Below, in pieces: positions 7,972-15,886 of a DNA stretch of 17,669 bases. The translations under genes and the position numbers were made by a program. The notes beneath the pieces are model-generated. The model did not search any database and had not been told where the DNA came from. It worked only from the letters and a program-made list of their open reading frames with translations. Source of the stretch: an uncultured Prevotella sp. (GTDB lineage Bacteria > Bacteroidota > Bacteroidia > Bacteroidales > Bacteroidaceae); NCBI GenBank assembly GCA_900548585.1, contig URLI01000041.1, positions 1 through 17,669 of the forward strand, read 5' to 3'. Position 1 is the stretch's first letter; each line of letters opens with the position of its first letter.

Positions 7972-8664
7972 TTTCTTCCCGGCAAATCCTATGCAGGCAA
8001 TGCTTATCCTGACGTCTGCGGCACGGCATAGCTCGCGCGAGCATGACAGCACAGTAGCGCCCGTGGTCAGTATGTCGTCAACGACGAGCAGGTGCTTGCC
8101 GCACGCAGCCTCGCCGTTTCTCAGCGAGAAGGCGTTCTCCACGTTGCCATGCCTCTCCCACCAGTTCTTCTGTGTCTGGCTCTCGCGGAACTCCCTGCGC
8201 TTAACGATGTCCGTGCGCACCGGCAGCCCCGTCGCCTCGGCAATGCCCTTTGCTATGTACTCGCTCTGGTTGTAACCACGCCTGTTCAGGCGGTTTTTCG
8301 CTATCGGCACAGGCACGACCGCGTCTATGCCATCGAAGAAGCCATCCTCGGCGAAATCCTCGGCGAGGAATTGCCCCAGCAGGTAGCCATATTCCGGATG
8401 CCCGCCGTACTTCAGTCTGTAAATCATTGAGGCCACCTCGCCATGTGGCTCGAAATAAATCCATGACGCAGCACGCATCACGGGTATCTGCCCCCAAAAC
8501 AGCCGTGCCATAGGGTTGTCGTAGGCATGTGCAGAAAATGATGTGCGCGGCAGGTGCAGGTTGCATGCCGCGCACATCATCTCCTCGTCTATCGCGAGCC
8601 GCCTGCCGCAGACACAGCATTGCCGTGGGGCAACGACATCAAGCAGCCTGCGCAACAGCCTCAT
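7969..8664 (-). CDS. comF: ComF family phosphoribosyltransferase-like protein
   Basis: A 231-residue ComF family protein. In Firmicutes ComF is needed for DNA uptake, and in other bacteria related proteins (GntX) are linked to DNA or nutrient use; its exact role in Bacteroidota is unsettled. The N-terminus carries a probable zinc-binding pair, CCVCGRRL (C16, C17, C19) and MCAAC (C31, C34). The C-terminal half is a type I phosphoribosyltransferase fold with VVPVPI (116-121), RGYNQ (129-133) and the PRPP-binding loop VVDDILTTGAT (194-204). The start is the ATG at 8664, which overlaps the upstream stop as ATGA and has GGAGGAAGG just before it. An in-frame upstream ATG at 8715 would add 17 unlikely residues inside the neighbouring gene. 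It is the last gene of the minus-strand unit. Confidence 0.9.
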   Translation of the reverse strand: MRLLRRLLDVVAPRQCCVCGRRLAIDEEMMCAACNLHLPRTSFSAHAYDNPMARLFWGQIPVMRAASWIYFEPHGEVASMIYRLKYGGHPEYGYLLGQFLAEDFAEDGFFDGIDAVVPVPIAKNRLNRRGYNQSEYIAKGIAEATGLPVRTDIVKRREFRESQTQKNWWERHGNVENAFSLRNGEAACGKHLLVVDDILTTGATVLSCSRELCRAADVRISIACIGFAGKK

Positions 8665-9125
8665 GCCTTCCTCCCGAAGTCGGCAGGTATCTCCCCCCAC
8701 CTCGCCGTTTCCCATTTCACTATTGGGTTGCGGAAGTCATGCGTCGCAAGCCACGTCTCGGCACGCCTTATTATGCCTTGCAGCCTTTCGTCCTCCGGCT
8801 TGAACTCAAATTTTGTCTTGCATTTGCGTTTCTTCACCCACAGTATGGCGTTGTATGAGTCGCTGTATATCGTCTTGTCATGCAGTCCCTGCTGCCAGCA
8901 CATAGCCAGGGCATGCACTATTGCGAGGAACTCGCCGATGTTGTTTGTCCCACGCAACGGCCCGAAATGAAACATCCTCGCACCTGTCGCCAGGTCAATG
9001 CCCTGGTACTCCATCGGCCCCGGATTGCCCGAGCAACCTGCATCGACAGCCCATGCGTTTGCCGTCACCTCCATCGGCAGCGGCAACACCGTGTCATTCC
9101 TGTAGTCTGGTGGGTTCTGTATCAT
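8661..9125 (-). CDS. RNase H-like domain protein
   Basis: A 154-residue protein with the RNase HI fold. RNase HI cuts the RNA strand of RNA-DNA hybrids. The four carboxylates expected of an active enzyme can be placed: D28 in AVDAGCSGNPGPMEYQG, E65 in GTNNIGEFLAIVHAL, D89 in IYSDSYNAILWV and D149 in WGEIPADFGRK. The length matches single-domain RNase HI, and it lacks the extra N-terminal hybrid-binding domain of some bacterial enzymes. The CSGNPGPMEYQG wording differs from E. coli-type DGSCLGNPGPGG and fits a Bacteroidota subgroup. No export signal is seen. The gene starts 10 nt after murI ends and overlaps comF by 4 nt, so it is translationally coupled to both neighbours. It is probably a real RNase H, but whether it is the organism's main rnhA is unknown, so no symbol is given. 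Confidence 0.85.
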   Translation of the reverse strand: MIQNPPDYRNDTVLPLPMEVTANAWAVDAGCSGNPGPMEYQGIDLATGARMFHFGPLRGTNNIGEFLAIVHALAMCWQQGLHDKTIYSDSYNAILWVKKRKCKTKFEFKPEDERLQGIIRRAETWLATHDFRNPIVKWETARWGEIPADFGRKA

Positions 9126-9135
9126 TTGTCTTGCC

Positions 9136-9978
9136 TTATCCCAGCGTCACGTTGTCCACCGTCACCGGCCTGTTGAGGAATATCTGCGCGCGCTCGGTGA
9201 AACTGCCTGGGTTTTCTGTTGTCAGGTAGCGGCACGTGCCTCCGCGCGTCAGGCGGGCCTCCATGCCGGTGTGGCGTTTCAGATAGTCAGCGAGACTGCC
9301 TGCCACATACTCCCCCTGCGAGACCACTTTTATCCCCTTTGGCACATGCCTCATTATCGTCTTCATCAGCAATGGGTAGTGCGTGCAGGCCAGCACTATG
9401 GTGTCAATCACGGGGTCACGCTTTAGAAGTTCTCCTATGCGCTTGCCGACGAAACAGTCAGCGCCGTCGCTGTCGGCCTCGTTGGCCTCGACGATGGCAG
9501 CCCACAGCGGGCAGGCCTGTCCCGTGACGATGATGTCCGGCGCCTGGTGCGCAATCTCTATGTCATAACTGCGGCTGCGTATCGTCCCCTCGGTGGCAAG
9601 TATGCCGACGTGGCGGGACACTGTCAGCGGCGGTATGGCCTCCGCCGTAGGGCGTATCACGCCCAGCACCCGGCGGTCGGGGTCGGTCTTCGGCAGGTCG
9701 TTCTGCTGCAGTGTCCGCAGGGCCTTTGCCGATGCCGTGTTGCACGCGAGTATAACCAGGTGGCATCCCATTGAGAAGAGTTGCATCACCGCCTCGCGGG
9801 TGAAGCGGTAAACCACGTCGAAAGAGCGTGGACCGTAGGGCGCGCGGGCATTGTCCCCGAGGTAGATATAGTCGTACTGCGGCAGTCTGCGGCGCATCTG
9901 ATTAAGTATTGTCAGACCGCCGTAACCGCTGTCGAAGACCCCGATTGGGCCTGGTGAAGATGGGAACAAGCCGTCCAC
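9136..9978 (-). CDS. murI: Glutamate racemase
   Basis: A 280-residue cytoplasmic glutamate racemase that interconverts L- and D-glutamate and supplies D-glutamate for peptidoglycan precursors. It shows the family signatures in order: IGVFDSGYGGL (D16, S17), LGDNARAPYG (40-49), the first catalytic cysteine in ACNTAS (C79), GVIRPTAEA (106-114), GILATEGTI (125-133) and the second catalytic cysteine in LACTHYPLL (C198). The length is normal. The start is a GTG at 9978, one base after the stop of the upstream OmpH-like gene, which suggests coupled translation; the first internal ATG would remove the catalytic opening. Placement after bamA and OmpH genes matches an arrangement seen in Bacteroidales, joining wall and outer membrane synthesis in one unit. 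Confidence 0.96.
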   Translation of the reverse strand: MDGLFPSSPGPIGVFDSGYGGLTILNQMRRRLPQYDYIYLGDNARAPYGPRSFDVVYRFTREAVMQLFSMGCHLVILACNTASAKALRTLQQNDLPKTDPDRRVLGVIRPTAEAIPPLTVSRHVGILATEGTIRSRSYDIEIAHQAPDIIVTGQACPLWAAIVEANEADSDGADCFVGKRIGELLKRDPVIDTIVLACTHYPLLMKTIMRHVPKGIKVVSQGEYVAGSLADYLKRHTGMEARLTRGGTCRYLTTENPGSFTERAQIFLNRPVTVDNVTLG

Positions 9979-9979
9979 T

Positions 9980-10492
9980 TTACTGTACTGCGTCTTTCAC
10001 GATTGTCGTTATGTCGTCGGCAATCGTGGTGTCGATGTACGGACATGCGTTGCTGTCGGTGTTCACGATGACAGCATATCCATGTTCCCGTCCTATTTTT
10101 CCCAGCGCTGCCTTGATCTTCCGTTTCACCGGTTCCATCGCCTCCATCTCCGCCTGTTCGAGCAGGCGTTCCGCCTCGGCCTTGAAGGCGACGTTCTTCC
10201 GCATCAGTTCCTGCAGTTCCGCCTGCCGCTTCTGCAATATCAGCGGCGCGAAGTCGCGCTGCCCGTCGAGGAACTCCTCGTACTTGTTGTTGAACTCGTC
10301 CTCGGCCCGCTTAATCTCCGCATCGTATTTCGCGCGCAGTAGGCCGAGGTTCTTCCGTGCGGCTTCATATTCCGGCATGGCGTGCATCGCCTCGTCGTAA
10401 CTGAAGAAGGCAATGCGGTTCTGCGCGTCTGCCACGGCTGGCGACAGGAGCATCGCGCCGACTATTGCGAGAAGTATTGAAATCTTTTTCAT
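9980..10492 (-). CDS. OmpH/Skp-family periplasmic chaperone, third copy
   Basis: A 170-residue exported protein of the OmpH/Skp family, periplasmic chaperones that hold unfolded outer membrane proteins for the Bam machine. The start is placed at the ATG at 10492 because it gives a clean signal peptide (MKKISILLAIVGAMLLSP, cleavage likely after VADA); the frame is open 12 codons further but those residues look non-coding. The mature part opens with NRIAFFSYDEAMHAMPEYEAA, has a long charged coiled-coil region (about 40-115) and ends with a small beta/alpha body containing YAVIVNTDSNACPYID. It is the most divergent of the three tandem copies and carries more acidic residues. It lies 76 nt after the second copy and 1 nt before murI. 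Confidence 0.85.
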   Translation of the reverse strand: MKKISILLAIVGAMLLSPAVADAQNRIAFFSYDEAMHAMPEYEAARKNLGLLRAKYDAEIKRAEDEFNNKYEEFLDGQRDFAPLILQKRQAELQELMRKNVAFKAEAERLLEQAEMEAMEPVKRKIKAALGKIGREHGYAVIVNTDSNACPYIDTTIADDITTIVKDAVQ

Positions 10493-10568
10493 GGGAGATT
10501 GTTTACTTGTGGGAAAGCCGGTGGACATTGGTCACTGCCACGACGCCACAGGCTGTTCCCTGCGCGGC

Positions 10569-11069
10569 TTACTTCAGTTTGTTCAGTTCGGCCTTCACCT
10601 CTTCCGTCACGTCCTTGCTCAGCGTCTGGCTGATGTAGGGTATTCCGGCAGCCATGTCCATGATATACACATATCCTCCTGCCGTGCCGACATTCTTTAT
10701 GGCGTTGACGAGTTTCGTCGTTATCGGCTGTATCTTCTCCTGCTGCATTTTCGCCAGGGCCTGCTGGTTGTCCTGGTAAGTCTGCTGTATCTTCTGGTAC
10801 ATGTTCTGCAGCTCGGTTTCCGTTTCCTTGCGCTTCGTCTCGTTCATCGTGCTTGCGTTCTTGTCATACTCATCGCTCTTGCGCTTCAGTTCCTGCTGCA
10901 TGCTCTGCAGTTCGTTCTCATACGTCTTCGTCTGGGCCTCCACTTCGCCCTTTGCCTTGATGAACTCCGGCATTCCCTGCATTATTGCCTGCGAATCAAC
11001 ATGTCCAAACTTCTGTGCGAAAAGCGACAGCGGAGCGAACACCATCAACATAATGATAATCTTTCTCAT
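10569..11069 (-). CDS. OmpH/Skp-family periplasmic chaperone, second copy
   Basis: A 166-residue OmpH/Skp-like protein. The signal peptide is MRKIIIMLMVFAPLSLFA with QKFGHVDSQAIMQGMPEF following, the classic family opening in which a short strand and helix precede the coiled-coil arms. Residues about 40-115 are Gln/Lys/Glu-rich and helical, as in Skp tentacles, and the end GYVYIMDMAAGIPYISQTLSKDVTEEV is the body domain. It is separated from the first copy by 84 nt, including a notably AT-rich leader with AAGGAAA right before the ATG; that is the widest gap between the bamA and comF coding regions, so an internal promoter there is possible, although no TAnnTTTG box is visible. Confidence 0.9.
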   Translation of the reverse strand: MRKIIIMLMVFAPLSLFAQKFGHVDSQAIMQGMPEFIKAKGEVEAQTKTYENELQSMQQELKRKSDEYDKNASTMNETKRKETETELQNMYQKIQQTYQDNQQALAKMQQEKIQPITTKLVNAIKNVGTAGGYVYIMDMAAGIPYISQTLSKDVTEEVKAELNKLK

Positions 11070-11153
11070 TTTCCTTGAATTAATTTTTTATGGTTATTTT
11101 ATTTGTAATGTTATTGTCCATACCATTCCATCATTGGGTGGCTCGGTGCCTGA

Positions 11154-11675
11154 TCAGTTGGCATAGCCCAGTTTCTGCAGCACCTCGTTGCTTATGTCAA
11201 TCTTGGGCGAGCCGAAGATTATCCCCGAGTCCGACGCCCGGTCAACCACAAGCGAGTAGCCGCGCAGGTCGGATATGTCCTTCACCGCATTGTATATCTC
11301 CTCCTGTATCGGTGTCATCAGTGCCTCGCGTTTCTTGAACAGCTCGCCCTCCGGGCCGAAATACCTGCGCTTGAGGTCGCTTGCTTCCTTCTCCTTCTGC
11401 ATTATTGCATCCTGCTTTGCCTTTTTCTGCTCCTGCGACAGGAACACCACCTCGTTCTGGTAGTTCTTATACATTGTCTGTGCCTCGGTGTTGAGAGCCT
11501 CCACCTCCGCCTGCCATTTCTTCGACACCTGGTTCAGCTGCTCGTTGGCGCGCTCGTATGCCGGCACGTTCTTCAGTATGTATTCCATGTCTATCAGCGC
11601 GAATTTCTGCGCGCTTGCCGTCAGTGCCGCTATCGCCAGCACCGCCGTGACTATTATTTTCCTCATGTCATTCAT
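11154..11675 (-). CDS. OmpH/Skp-family periplasmic chaperone, first copy after bamA
   Basis: A 173-residue OmpH/Skp-like protein directly downstream of bamA (13-nt gap). The signal peptide is MRKIIVTAVLAIAALTASA (from the second Met), then QKFALIDMEYILKNVPAYERA. The coiled-coil arms (about 45-120) contain YKNYQNEVVFLSQEQKKAK and the family-typical RRYFGPEGELFKKREALM. The C-terminal body includes YSLVVDRASDSGIIFGSPKIDIS. Starts at 11675 and 11666 are both possible and differ by three residues. Of the three copies this is the closest to the standard Bacteroidota Skp-like protein and the best candidate for the main Bam-associated chaperone. Confidence 0.92.
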   Translation of the reverse strand: MNDMRKIIVTAVLAIAALTASAQKFALIDMEYILKNVPAYERANEQLNQVSKKWQAEVEALNTEAQTMYKNYQNEVVFLSQEQKKAKQDAIMQKEKEASDLKRRYFGPEGELFKKREALMTPIQEEIYNAVKDISDLRGYSLVVDRASDSGIIFGSPKIDISNEVLQKLGYAN

Positions 11676-11688
11676 AATTTATGTTATG

Positions 11689-14304
11689 TTAGAATTCCTG
11701 TCCGAGAATGAAGTGGAACTGTCCTCCTCCCTTTTGCCCGAACGTCTTGTCGAAGCCGTATGCCCAGTCGATGCCCATCATTCCCACCATCGGCAGGAAG
11801 ATGCGTATTCCGACACCAGCCGAGCGTTTCATGTCGAACGGGTTGAACTTGTTCGTGCTTGTCCATGCGTTGCCGGCCTCGGCAAACGTGAGGCCATAGA
11901 TGGTGGTGTTGCCGAGCAGGAAAGGGTAGCGCAGTTCGAGCGTGAAGCGGTCGTAGGCATATCCTTCGCCACCGAGCGGTGTCAGCGCGCCGTTCTCATA
12001 TCCGCGCAGGCCTATGGTTTCCTGGGCATACCCGCTGCTGTAGCCGCTCATTCCGTCGCCCCCGACGTAGAACGTTTCGAACGGTGACTTCTTGTGCCTG
12101 TTGTACGACCCGAGCAGTCCCAGTTCCACGCGCGTCATCAGCACTAGGCATTTCTGTCCCTCGGTTAGCGCCGTGAAGGTGCGTGCCTTGAACTTCCACT
12201 TGTGGTATTCTATCCACCGGTATTTCTCCTGCTGCTCCTTCGAGAACGTGGGGGATTTCCGGTCTGTTGCCAGATGCTCGTAGTCTTTCTTGTTGAACTT
12301 GCTCCACGGCGGTGTCAGCGTCACAGAGGCGGTGAACTCCGAGCCACGGCGCGGGAACAGCTGGTTGTCGGTCGACATTCGCGACAGCGTTATGCCGATG
12401 TTCAGGTTGTTGCAGTTCCCGTTTGAGACGAGGAAATATTTCCAGTTCTTCAGCATGTACCGCGTGTACGACAGTTCCACGTTGAGCATGAAATAGTCGT
12501 CGGGCCATCGCAGCCTCTTGCCGAACCCGATGCTTGCGCCCATCATCCGCAGGTACTTGTCGGGGTCGTAGTAGTTCTCGTAGCTGTTGTAGTAGTTGCT
12601 TCCGATGCCGTACAGATAGTTGTACATGTTGTTCATGTATGCGCTGTTGTAGAAATTGCTCGACACGGCGGTGTATTTGCTGTAATACCCTCCCACCGTG
12701 AACTGTATCGGGCGCTTGCCCCCGAGCCAGTTCGTCGAGTAGCTCGCGTTGTACGCCTGGTAGTACCTTCCGTTGGTCTGCGCCCCTATCGAGAGCACCT
12801 CTCCGTCTCCCACCGGCAGTATTCCGCGGCGTTCCTTGTTCTTGCGGAACAGGTTTGCTATCGAGAAATTGTTCAGTTTCAGTCCCACGCGGCCGATGAC
12901 TCCCGTCTGACTCCATCCGAGCGATAGCTCAATCTGGTCGTTCGGTTTCGACACCAGGTTCCAGTCGATGTTCACCGTGCCGTCCTCGTAGTTCGGCTTC
13001 ACGTCCGGCACCACTTTCTCCGGGTCGAAATGTCCCATCGAGGCCAGTTCGCGCTGCGACCTCTGCAGTGCCTCCTTCGAGAACAGGTCGCCCGGCTTTG
13101 TGCGCAGCTCGCGCCTTATCACGTTCTCGTAGAGGCGGTCGTTCCCGTTTATCCGCACCCTGTTGACGTGTGCCTGCGGCCCTTCCTGTATCCGCATCTC
13201 GAGGTCTATCGAGTCGCCCACGATGTTCACCTCCGTCGGCTGCAGGCTGTAGAACAGGTATCCGTTGTTCCAGTACAGGTTTCCCACGGCGTCCTCGTCC
13301 TCCGTGAGCCGCTTGCCGAGCATCTTCTGGTTATACACGTCGCCGCGCTCCATGCCCAGCTGCGATGCGAGGAAATCGGTGTTGTATATCGTGTTGCCCA
13401 CCCATGTGATGTTGCGCAGGTAGTATTTCTTTCCCTCATCCACCTTTATGTACACGTTGACGTGCTTGTCGTCGACGTTCCACACCGAGTCCTCCACGAT
13501 GGTGGCATCCCTGTAGCCCAGCTCGTTGTACTTTGCGATGAGTTTCTTCTTGTCCTCGGCATACCTCTCTGGCGTGAATTTCTTCGACTTCAGGAATGTT
13601 GAAAGTTTTCCCGCCTCGTGTGTCTTTGCCAGCGCGCCTTTCCTCAGGAAACCTCCCTTTATCTTTCCGTCAGAGAGTTTCTCGTTCCCATCGATGATGA
13701 TTTTGCGCACCTTCATCTTCTGTTTCTTGTCCACCGCCACGTCGAGTATCACCTTGTTCTTCCCCGTCACGTCGTCGCGCTGCGTTATGTCGATGACGGC
13801 ATTCTTGTAGCCCTTGTCATCGAAGTATCTCTTTGCCAGAATCTTGGCGCGGTCAATCATGTTGGGCGTTATCTGCGAGCCTTTCAGCAGTCCCAGTTTC
13901 TTCTCCATGTCCTCGCGCTCGCCCTTCTTCAGCCCGGTGTAGTTGATTGTGCTGACACGCGGCCTCACGGCGAGGTGGAAGTGCAGGTACACCTTGTCCC
14001 CCACGATTGAGTCTGCGCTTATCGCCACCTTCGAGAACAGCCCGTGCTTCCAGTAGCGTTTCACGGCCTCCGTGATTTCTGGTCCCGGCAGCGTGACGCG
14101 CTGCCCCTTCGTCAGTCCCGATATGCCGGTCAGCACATAGTCCTCATACCCCTCCACGCCCGACACGGCAATGCCGCCGATCACGCAGTTGCGCGGGTTT
14201 CCGGCGTATGTTATCTCCGGGTTTGTTGTTTTCTCCTGCGCGGCTGCCGCGATGCTCATCATCGCCACGGCTGCCAGCAAAACCTTCCTTGTCAAATTGT
14301 TCAT
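11689..14304 (-). CDS. bamA: Outer membrane protein assembly factor BamA
   Basis: An 871-residue BamA, the outer membrane beta-barrel that folds and inserts other barrels. After a signal peptide (MNNLTRKVLLAAVAMMSIAAA) come about five POTRA domains (roughly 42-450), each with the usual beta-alpha-alpha-beta-beta pattern, for example VRKIIIDGNEKLSDGKI and YLRNITWVGNTIYN. The 16-strand barrel follows (about 453-871). The conserved barrel-lumen loop motif appears as GLRGYENG (765-772; RGY in place of RGF), and the protein ends HFILGQEF with the terminal aromatic beta-signal. An extracellular-type stretch around 549-582 is very rich in Tyr and Asn. It is longer than the E. coli protein (810) but usual for Bacteroidota. 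ATG 14304 is chosen over a TTG two codons upstream. It follows uppS by 58 nt and is followed by three chaperone genes, which fits a shared role. Confidence 0.96.
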   Translation of the reverse strand: MNNLTRKVLLAAVAMMSIAAAAQEKTTNPEITYAGNPRNCVIGGIAVSGVEGYEDYVLTGISGLTKGQRVTLPGPEITEAVKRYWKHGLFSKVAISADSIVGDKVYLHFHLAVRPRVSTINYTGLKKGEREDMEKKLGLLKGSQITPNMIDRAKILAKRYFDDKGYKNAVIDITQRDDVTGKNKVILDVAVDKKQKMKVRKIIIDGNEKLSDGKIKGGFLRKGALAKTHEAGKLSTFLKSKKFTPERYAEDKKKLIAKYNELGYRDATIVEDSVWNVDDKHVNVYIKVDEGKKYYLRNITWVGNTIYNTDFLASQLGMERGDVYNQKMLGKRLTEDEDAVGNLYWNNGYLFYSLQPTEVNIVGDSIDLEMRIQEGPQAHVNRVRINGNDRLYENVIRRELRTKPGDLFSKEALQRSQRELASMGHFDPEKVVPDVKPNYEDGTVNIDWNLVSKPNDQIELSLGWSQTGVIGRVGLKLNNFSIANLFRKNKERRGILPVGDGEVLSIGAQTNGRYYQAYNASYSTNWLGGKRPIQFTVGGYYSKYTAVSSNFYNSAYMNNMYNYLYGIGSNYYNSYENYYDPDKYLRMMGASIGFGKRLRWPDDYFMLNVELSYTRYMLKNWKYFLVSNGNCNNLNIGITLSRMSTDNQLFPRRGSEFTASVTLTPPWSKFNKKDYEHLATDRKSPTFSKEQQEKYRWIEYHKWKFKARTFTALTEGQKCLVLMTRVELGLLGSYNRHKKSPFETFYVGGDGMSGYSSGYAQETIGLRGYENGALTPLGGEGYAYDRFTLELRYPFLLGNTTIYGLTFAEAGNAWTSTNKFNPFDMKRSAGVGIRIFLPMVGMMGIDWAYGFDKTFGQKGGGQFHFILGQEF

Positions 14305-14362
14305 CGTCAACGTCTGTCGTATTTTTGTTCTTGAACCACCGGGTGGCGTTCCTTGCCCGGCG

Positions 14363-15112
14363 TCACTTTCCCTTCTCCACCTGCTCGCCCGTCTTGCCGA
14401 AGCGTCTCTGCCTGCCCTGGTAGTCGAGTATGGCCTTGCGCAGTTCGCGCTCGTCGAAGTCTGGCCAGTAGGTGCCGGTGAAATACAGTTCCGAGTATGC
14501 TATCTGCCACAGCAGGTAGTTGCTCACGCGCAGTTCCCCCCCGGTGCGTATCAGCAGTTCCGGGTCTGGCATGAAATATGTCTCGAGATGCCTTGCCACC
14601 GTCTCCTCCGTTATCCCGTCAGGGTCGATGGTCGAAGGCAAGAGGTTGTTCTTCTTTATCTCCCACACGATGTCGCGCACGGCCTGCGTTATCTCCCACC
14701 GTGCCGAGTAGCTGAGCGCCACGACCATCGTCATGCTGTCATTGCCGGCGGTGCGCTCCATGGTGCTCCACAGTTTCTCCGCCACCTCACCGGGCAGCCT
14801 GTCAATGTCTCCTATGACGCGGAACCTCACGTTGTTCTTCATGAAGATCTCGTCCTCGAGCGATGTCAGCACGAGCCCCATGAGCGCCGCCACCTCTGCG
14901 GCGGGCCGCTCCCAGTTCTCGTTGGAGAATGTGTAGAGCGTCAGGTATTTCACTCCCAGCCTGACGCACTCTGACGTTATTCGCCGCACCGTATCCACGC
15001 CGGCCTGGTGGCCGTATGTGCGTTCGCGCCCGCGCTCCTTCGCCCAGCGTCCGTTGCCGTCCATGATGATGGCGATGTGCTGCGGGATTCTGTTCATGTC
15101 CAGTTGTTCCAT
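14363..15112 (-). CDS. uppS: Undecaprenyl diphosphate synthase (isoprenyl transferase)
   Basis: A 249-residue cis-prenyltransferase that adds isopentenyl units to farnesyl diphosphate to form undecaprenyl diphosphate, the lipid carrier for peptidoglycan and O-antigen-type glycans. Visible signatures: HIAIIMDGNGRWA with the catalytic Asp (D18), YGHQAGVDTVRRI, LTLYTFSNENWERP (58-71), and the C-terminal signature LLIRTGGELRVSNYLLWQ followed by AYSELYF. The length is typical. The ATG at 15112 comes 2 nt after the stop of the upstream outer membrane protein gene; ATG 15097 is an alternative. The uppS-bamA-ompH order is a familiar Bacteroidales arrangement. The product is used by the glycosyltransferase type found at 6948-7955. 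Confidence 0.96.
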   Translation of the reverse strand: MEQLDMNRIPQHIAIIMDGNGRWAKERGRERTYGHQAGVDTVRRITSECVRLGVKYLTLYTFSNENWERPAAEVAALMGLVLTSLEDEIFMKNNVRFRVIGDIDRLPGEVAEKLWSTMERTAGNDSMTMVVALSYSARWEITQAVRDIVWEIKKNNLLPSTIDPDGITEETVARHLETYFMPDPELLIRTGGELRVSNYLLWQIAYSELYFTGTYWPDFDERELRKAILDYQGRQRRFGKTGEQVEKGK

Positions 15113-15114
15113 AA

Positions 15115-15822
15115 TCAGTATCTATCGTTGTGGCACGTCCTGCACTTCGGCATGAAGCTGTATGTAAGCGTCACCTGAAGCGTGTGATAGCAGTCCGTGT
15201 TCTTGAATGCGCCGCTGCTCTCCACCACATACGGGTCGCTCACCCCGTCGAGCTCGTCGCTCAGCGAGAAGTGCATCGCCCATTCTATGCCGAGGTTCAG
15301 TCTCGGTGCTATTTTGTATTTCACGCCCACCCCAAGCGGTATGTCTGCGGTGAGAACGTTTTTCTCCTTCCCTTTGACGAATGTCCCTCCTATTCCCAGC
15401 GCGATGAACGGCGTGAGTGGCTTCGCCCCCCGGTACTCCCTTCCCGTGCCGTAAGGCCAGAAGTTGTATTCGTATGTAATGCCAACGTTGACGAGGGTGT
15501 TGTCGAACTCATATCCCGAGCCCTCGGTTTCCGGATAGAATGTCCCGGCATCCTCCGCCTTGCCCTTCATCCTCGCGTAGCCCACCTGCGCCTTCAGTCC
15601 CATGTAGGGGTTGAAATACCTGCGCATCACCGCCGACGCCGACGGCTGCAGATTTCCGGCGAGGCTCGGGTTGAAGTCGCCGAGATAGCCCGTCACCCCG
15701 GCGCCCGCGCCGATTTCCATGCGGTACTCGTCCTCTTCCTGCGCCCTGATTGCGGGTGAGGACAGGATGAGCGCCACCGTCATGGCAAGCCGCAGTGCGT
15801 TCCTGGCAACGTGCTTCATCAT
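15115..15822 (-). CDS. DUF6089-like outer membrane beta-barrel protein
   Basis: A 235-residue exported protein that looks like a small outer membrane beta-barrel, resembling the DUF6089 family found near uppS-bamA in Bacteroidales. A signal peptide (MMKHVARNALRLAMTVALILSS, cleavage after AIRA) is followed by YRMEIGAGAGVTGYLGDFNPS and alternating strands: VMRRYFNPYMGLKAQVGYARM, LVNVGITYEYNFWPYG, PFIALGIGGTFV, ADIPLGVGVKYKI, LNLGIEWAMHFSL and LQVTLTYSF. After the last strand a short tail MPKCRTCHNDRY contains a CXXCH motif (227-231). ATG 15822 (or 15819) is chosen because it starts the signal peptide; the open frame further upstream crosses an alternating repeat and enters the neighbouring gene. 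It ends 2 nt before uppS, so they are co-transcribed. Function unknown. Family assignment is from recall of the sequence style and needs a profile search. Confidence 0.8.
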   Translation of the reverse strand: MMKHVARNALRLAMTVALILSSPAIRAQEEDEYRMEIGAGAGVTGYLGDFNPSLAGNLQPSASAVMRRYFNPYMGLKAQVGYARMKGKAEDAGTFYPETEGSGYEFDNTLVNVGITYEYNFWPYGTGREYRGAKPLTPFIALGIGGTFVKGKEKNVLTADIPLGVGVKYKIAPRLNLGIEWAMHFSLSDELDGVSDPYVVESSGAFKNTDCYHTLQVTLTYSFMPKCRTCHNDRY

Positions 15823-15837
15823 CTTTCTCCCGTTCCT

Positions 15838-15864
15838 TATATATATACGCGTGCGCGTGCGCGT
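15838..15864. repeat. 27-bp perfectly alternating pyrimidine-purine tract
   Basis: From T15838 to T15864 every base alternates pyrimidine and purine: a TA repeat passes into CGCGTG repeats. Such tracts can form left-handed Z-DNA under negative supercoiling, and can vary in length by slippage. It lies in the 64-nt gap between the DUF6242-like and DUF6089-like genes, 16 nt before the ATG of the latter as transcribed. No regulatory function is shown by the sequence itself. Confidence 0.7.
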
Positions 15865-15886
15865 CACGGCATCCCGCACGCTGCGT

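Noticed and set aside
6960..7985. Long open frame (341 codons) on the minus strand opposite the glycosyltransferase gene
   Set aside because: It is a shadow of GC-rich coding sequence: Arg/His/Val-rich with no domain or signal, while the plus-strand protein has full family motifs.
11996..12916. Open frame of 306 codons on the minus strand in another frame inside bamA
   Set aside because: Composition is rich in Arg, Gln and His, with no known motif; the BamA frame is certain.
14171..14974. Plus-strand open frame of 267 codons across the bamA/uppS junction
   Set aside because: It lies antisense to two certain genes and has no family motif or promoter.
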